Below are positions 6,654 to 7,510 of a DNA stretch of 7,510 nt, in pieces; the first letter of the stretch is position 1; the number at the start of each line of letters is the position of its first letter. The position numbers were made by a program, and so were the translations under genes. The notes beneath the pieces were generated by a model. The model was given only the letters and a program-made list of their open reading frames with translations, was not told the DNA's origin and searched no databases. The stretch comes from Alphaproteobacteria bacterium (GTDB lineage: Bacteria > Pseudomonadota > Alphaproteobacteria > ATCC43930 > CGMCC-115725), in assembly GCA_030039775.1 (NCBI GenBank), contig JASHUX010000244.1, positions 1 through 7,510 of the forward strand, given 5' to 3'.

Positions 6654-7510
6654 TGCCGCGCGCGTTCGATTACATCGTCGTCGGCGCCGGGTCGGCGGGC
6701 GCGGCGTTGGCAAGCCGCCTCAGCGAAGATCGGGACATCCGGGTGTTGCTGCTGGAAGCAGGCGGGCGCGACGCCCATCCCTTCATGGCGATGCCGATCG
6801 CGTTTCCGAAGGTCGCGCGCAGCAAGCCCTTCATCTGGGAATGGGAATCGGAGCCTGAGCCAGGTCTGAACGGTCGCCGCCTCCCGATCCGGCGCGGCAG
6901 GGTCCTGGGCGGATCGTCCTCAATCAACGCCATGATTTACGCGCGCGGCAACCGCCTCGACTACGATCTCTGGCGCCAGAAGGGCCTGACCGGGTGGGGT
7001 TATGCCGACGTGCTGCCGTACTTCCGGCGGCTTGAGGATTCGTGGCGCGGTGGTGGCCTCTATCATGGCACCGGTGGCCCGGTTCAGGTGTCGCCGGTCG
7101 AAGACAAGGATATGCTGTTCGAGGCGTTGGCGGCTTCGGCGGTGAATGCCGGTTGCACTCTGACCAGCGATCCGCACGGCGACACGCAGGAAGGCGTGGC
7201 ACGGCTCGAGCACACGATCGGCAACGGCGCTCGCGTCAGCACGGCGGTCGCTTACCTACGTCCGGCGCAGTCCCGGCCGAACCTTACGATTGTGACGCGT
7301 GCCACCATCACCCGGATCGTCATCGAGCACGGCCGCGCGGTCGGCGTCGATTATCTGCTGGGCCGCGACCGCGCGACGGTACGGGCCGAGCGCGAGGTGC
7401 TGCTGTGCGCCGGCAGTTTCAACTCGCCGCAAATCCTGTTGCTCTCCGGCATCGGTCCGGCGGATGAGCTGAAACCGCTCGGGATCGAACCCGTGCACGA
7501 TCTGCCCGGT
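6653..7510 (+). CDS. GMC-family FAD oxidoreductase, 5' part
   Basis: This is a flavoprotein of the glucose-methanol-choline family, which oxidises alcohols (choline, aliphatic or aryl alcohols, sugars) to carbonyls. The first 286 residues are inside the window, with no stop before the edge; family members have about 530-560. The FAD-binding dinucleotide motif is VVGAGSAGAALASRL (9-23), with E35 at the end of strand beta-2 (LLLEAGG). GMC signature 1 is RVLGGSSSINAMIYARGN (83-100) and signature 2 is GSFNSPQILLLSGIGP (254-269). The catalytic His pair lies in the missing C-terminal part, so substrate class and activity cannot be checked. No signal peptide is visible. The ATG overlaps the GH1 stop as TAATG and no clear Shine-Dalgarno sequence precedes it, which points to translational coupling with GH1. 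Choline dehydrogenase-like is the usual automatic name; the context argues more for oxidation of a glycoside-derived alcohol or a sugar. Confidence 0.93.
   Translation, partial: MPRAFDYIVVGAGSAGAALASRLSEDRDIRVLLLEAGGRDAHPFMAMPIAFPKVARSKPFIWEWESEPEPGLNGRRLPIRRGRVLGGSSSINAMIYARGNRLDYDLWRQKGLTGWGYADVLPYFRRLEDSWRGGGLYHGTGGPVQVSPVEDKDMLFEALAASAVNAGCTLTSDPHGDTQEGVARLEHTIGNGARVSTAVAYLRPAQSRPNLTIVTRATITRIVIEHGRAVGVDYLLGRDRATVRAEREVLLCAGSFNSPQILLLSGIGPADELKPLGIEPVHDLPG

Noticed and set aside
5871..6713. 280-codon minus-strand open frame opposite GH1
   Set aside because: It lies within the GH1 coding region, which has both catalytic glutamates and normal length. It extends only slightly into the GMC gene and has no domain of its own.
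1..7510. CRISPR arrays, tRNA or rRNA genes
   Set aside because: Reading both strands I saw no spaced direct repeats of CRISPR type and nothing resembling tRNA or rRNA. The only regular repeat is the 7-bp-spaced inverted element at 5259-5335.

Overview
The window looks like chromosomal DNA from a GC-rich alphaproteobacterium, probably Rhizobiales-like. This rests on base composition, codon use and the style of the proteins; there is no rRNA or other marker to fix the taxon. It holds two divergent gene blocks around a shared 138-bp upstream region (4223-4360). The left block is on the minus strand and the right block on the plus strand.

Left block (transcribed right to left): an OmpR/PhoB-type response regulator (3509-4222), its HAMP-containing sensor histidine kinase (2139-3485) and an RND-superfamily efflux permease (62-2026). 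This is the usual layout of a two-component system controlling an export pump. The permease is broken. About 628 residues match the family, then homology stops near position 143 and a non-homologous tail runs to a stop at 62-64. Roughly the last 400 residues of a normal RND pump are absent. The outermost 140 bp look less GC-rich and carry the end of an unrecognised plus-strand reading frame, as expected of an insertion or rearrangement junction. No membrane-fusion or outer-membrane partner gene is visible.

Right block (left to right): a classical short-chain dehydrogenase/reductase (4361-5260), a family-1 glycoside hydrolase of beta-glucosidase type (5322-6653) and a GMC-family flavin oxidoreductase that runs off the window edge (6653-7510+). 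The GH1 stop overlaps the GMC start (TAATG). The three probably work together, with the hydrolase releasing sugar from a beta-glycoside and the two oxidoreductases oxidising the alcohol or sugar released. The real substrate cannot be read from sequence.

The most unusual structure is the 77-bp element at 5259-5335. It fills the whole SDR-GH1 gap and reaches into both coding sequences. It is a symmetric inverted repeat of four heptad-spaced CAGT-type units per arm. The GH1 start codon lies in its right arm, in a small mismatched spot, with no Shine-Dalgarno sequence. It may be a mobile or repetitive intergenic element that became the GH1 leader, or a translational control hairpin.
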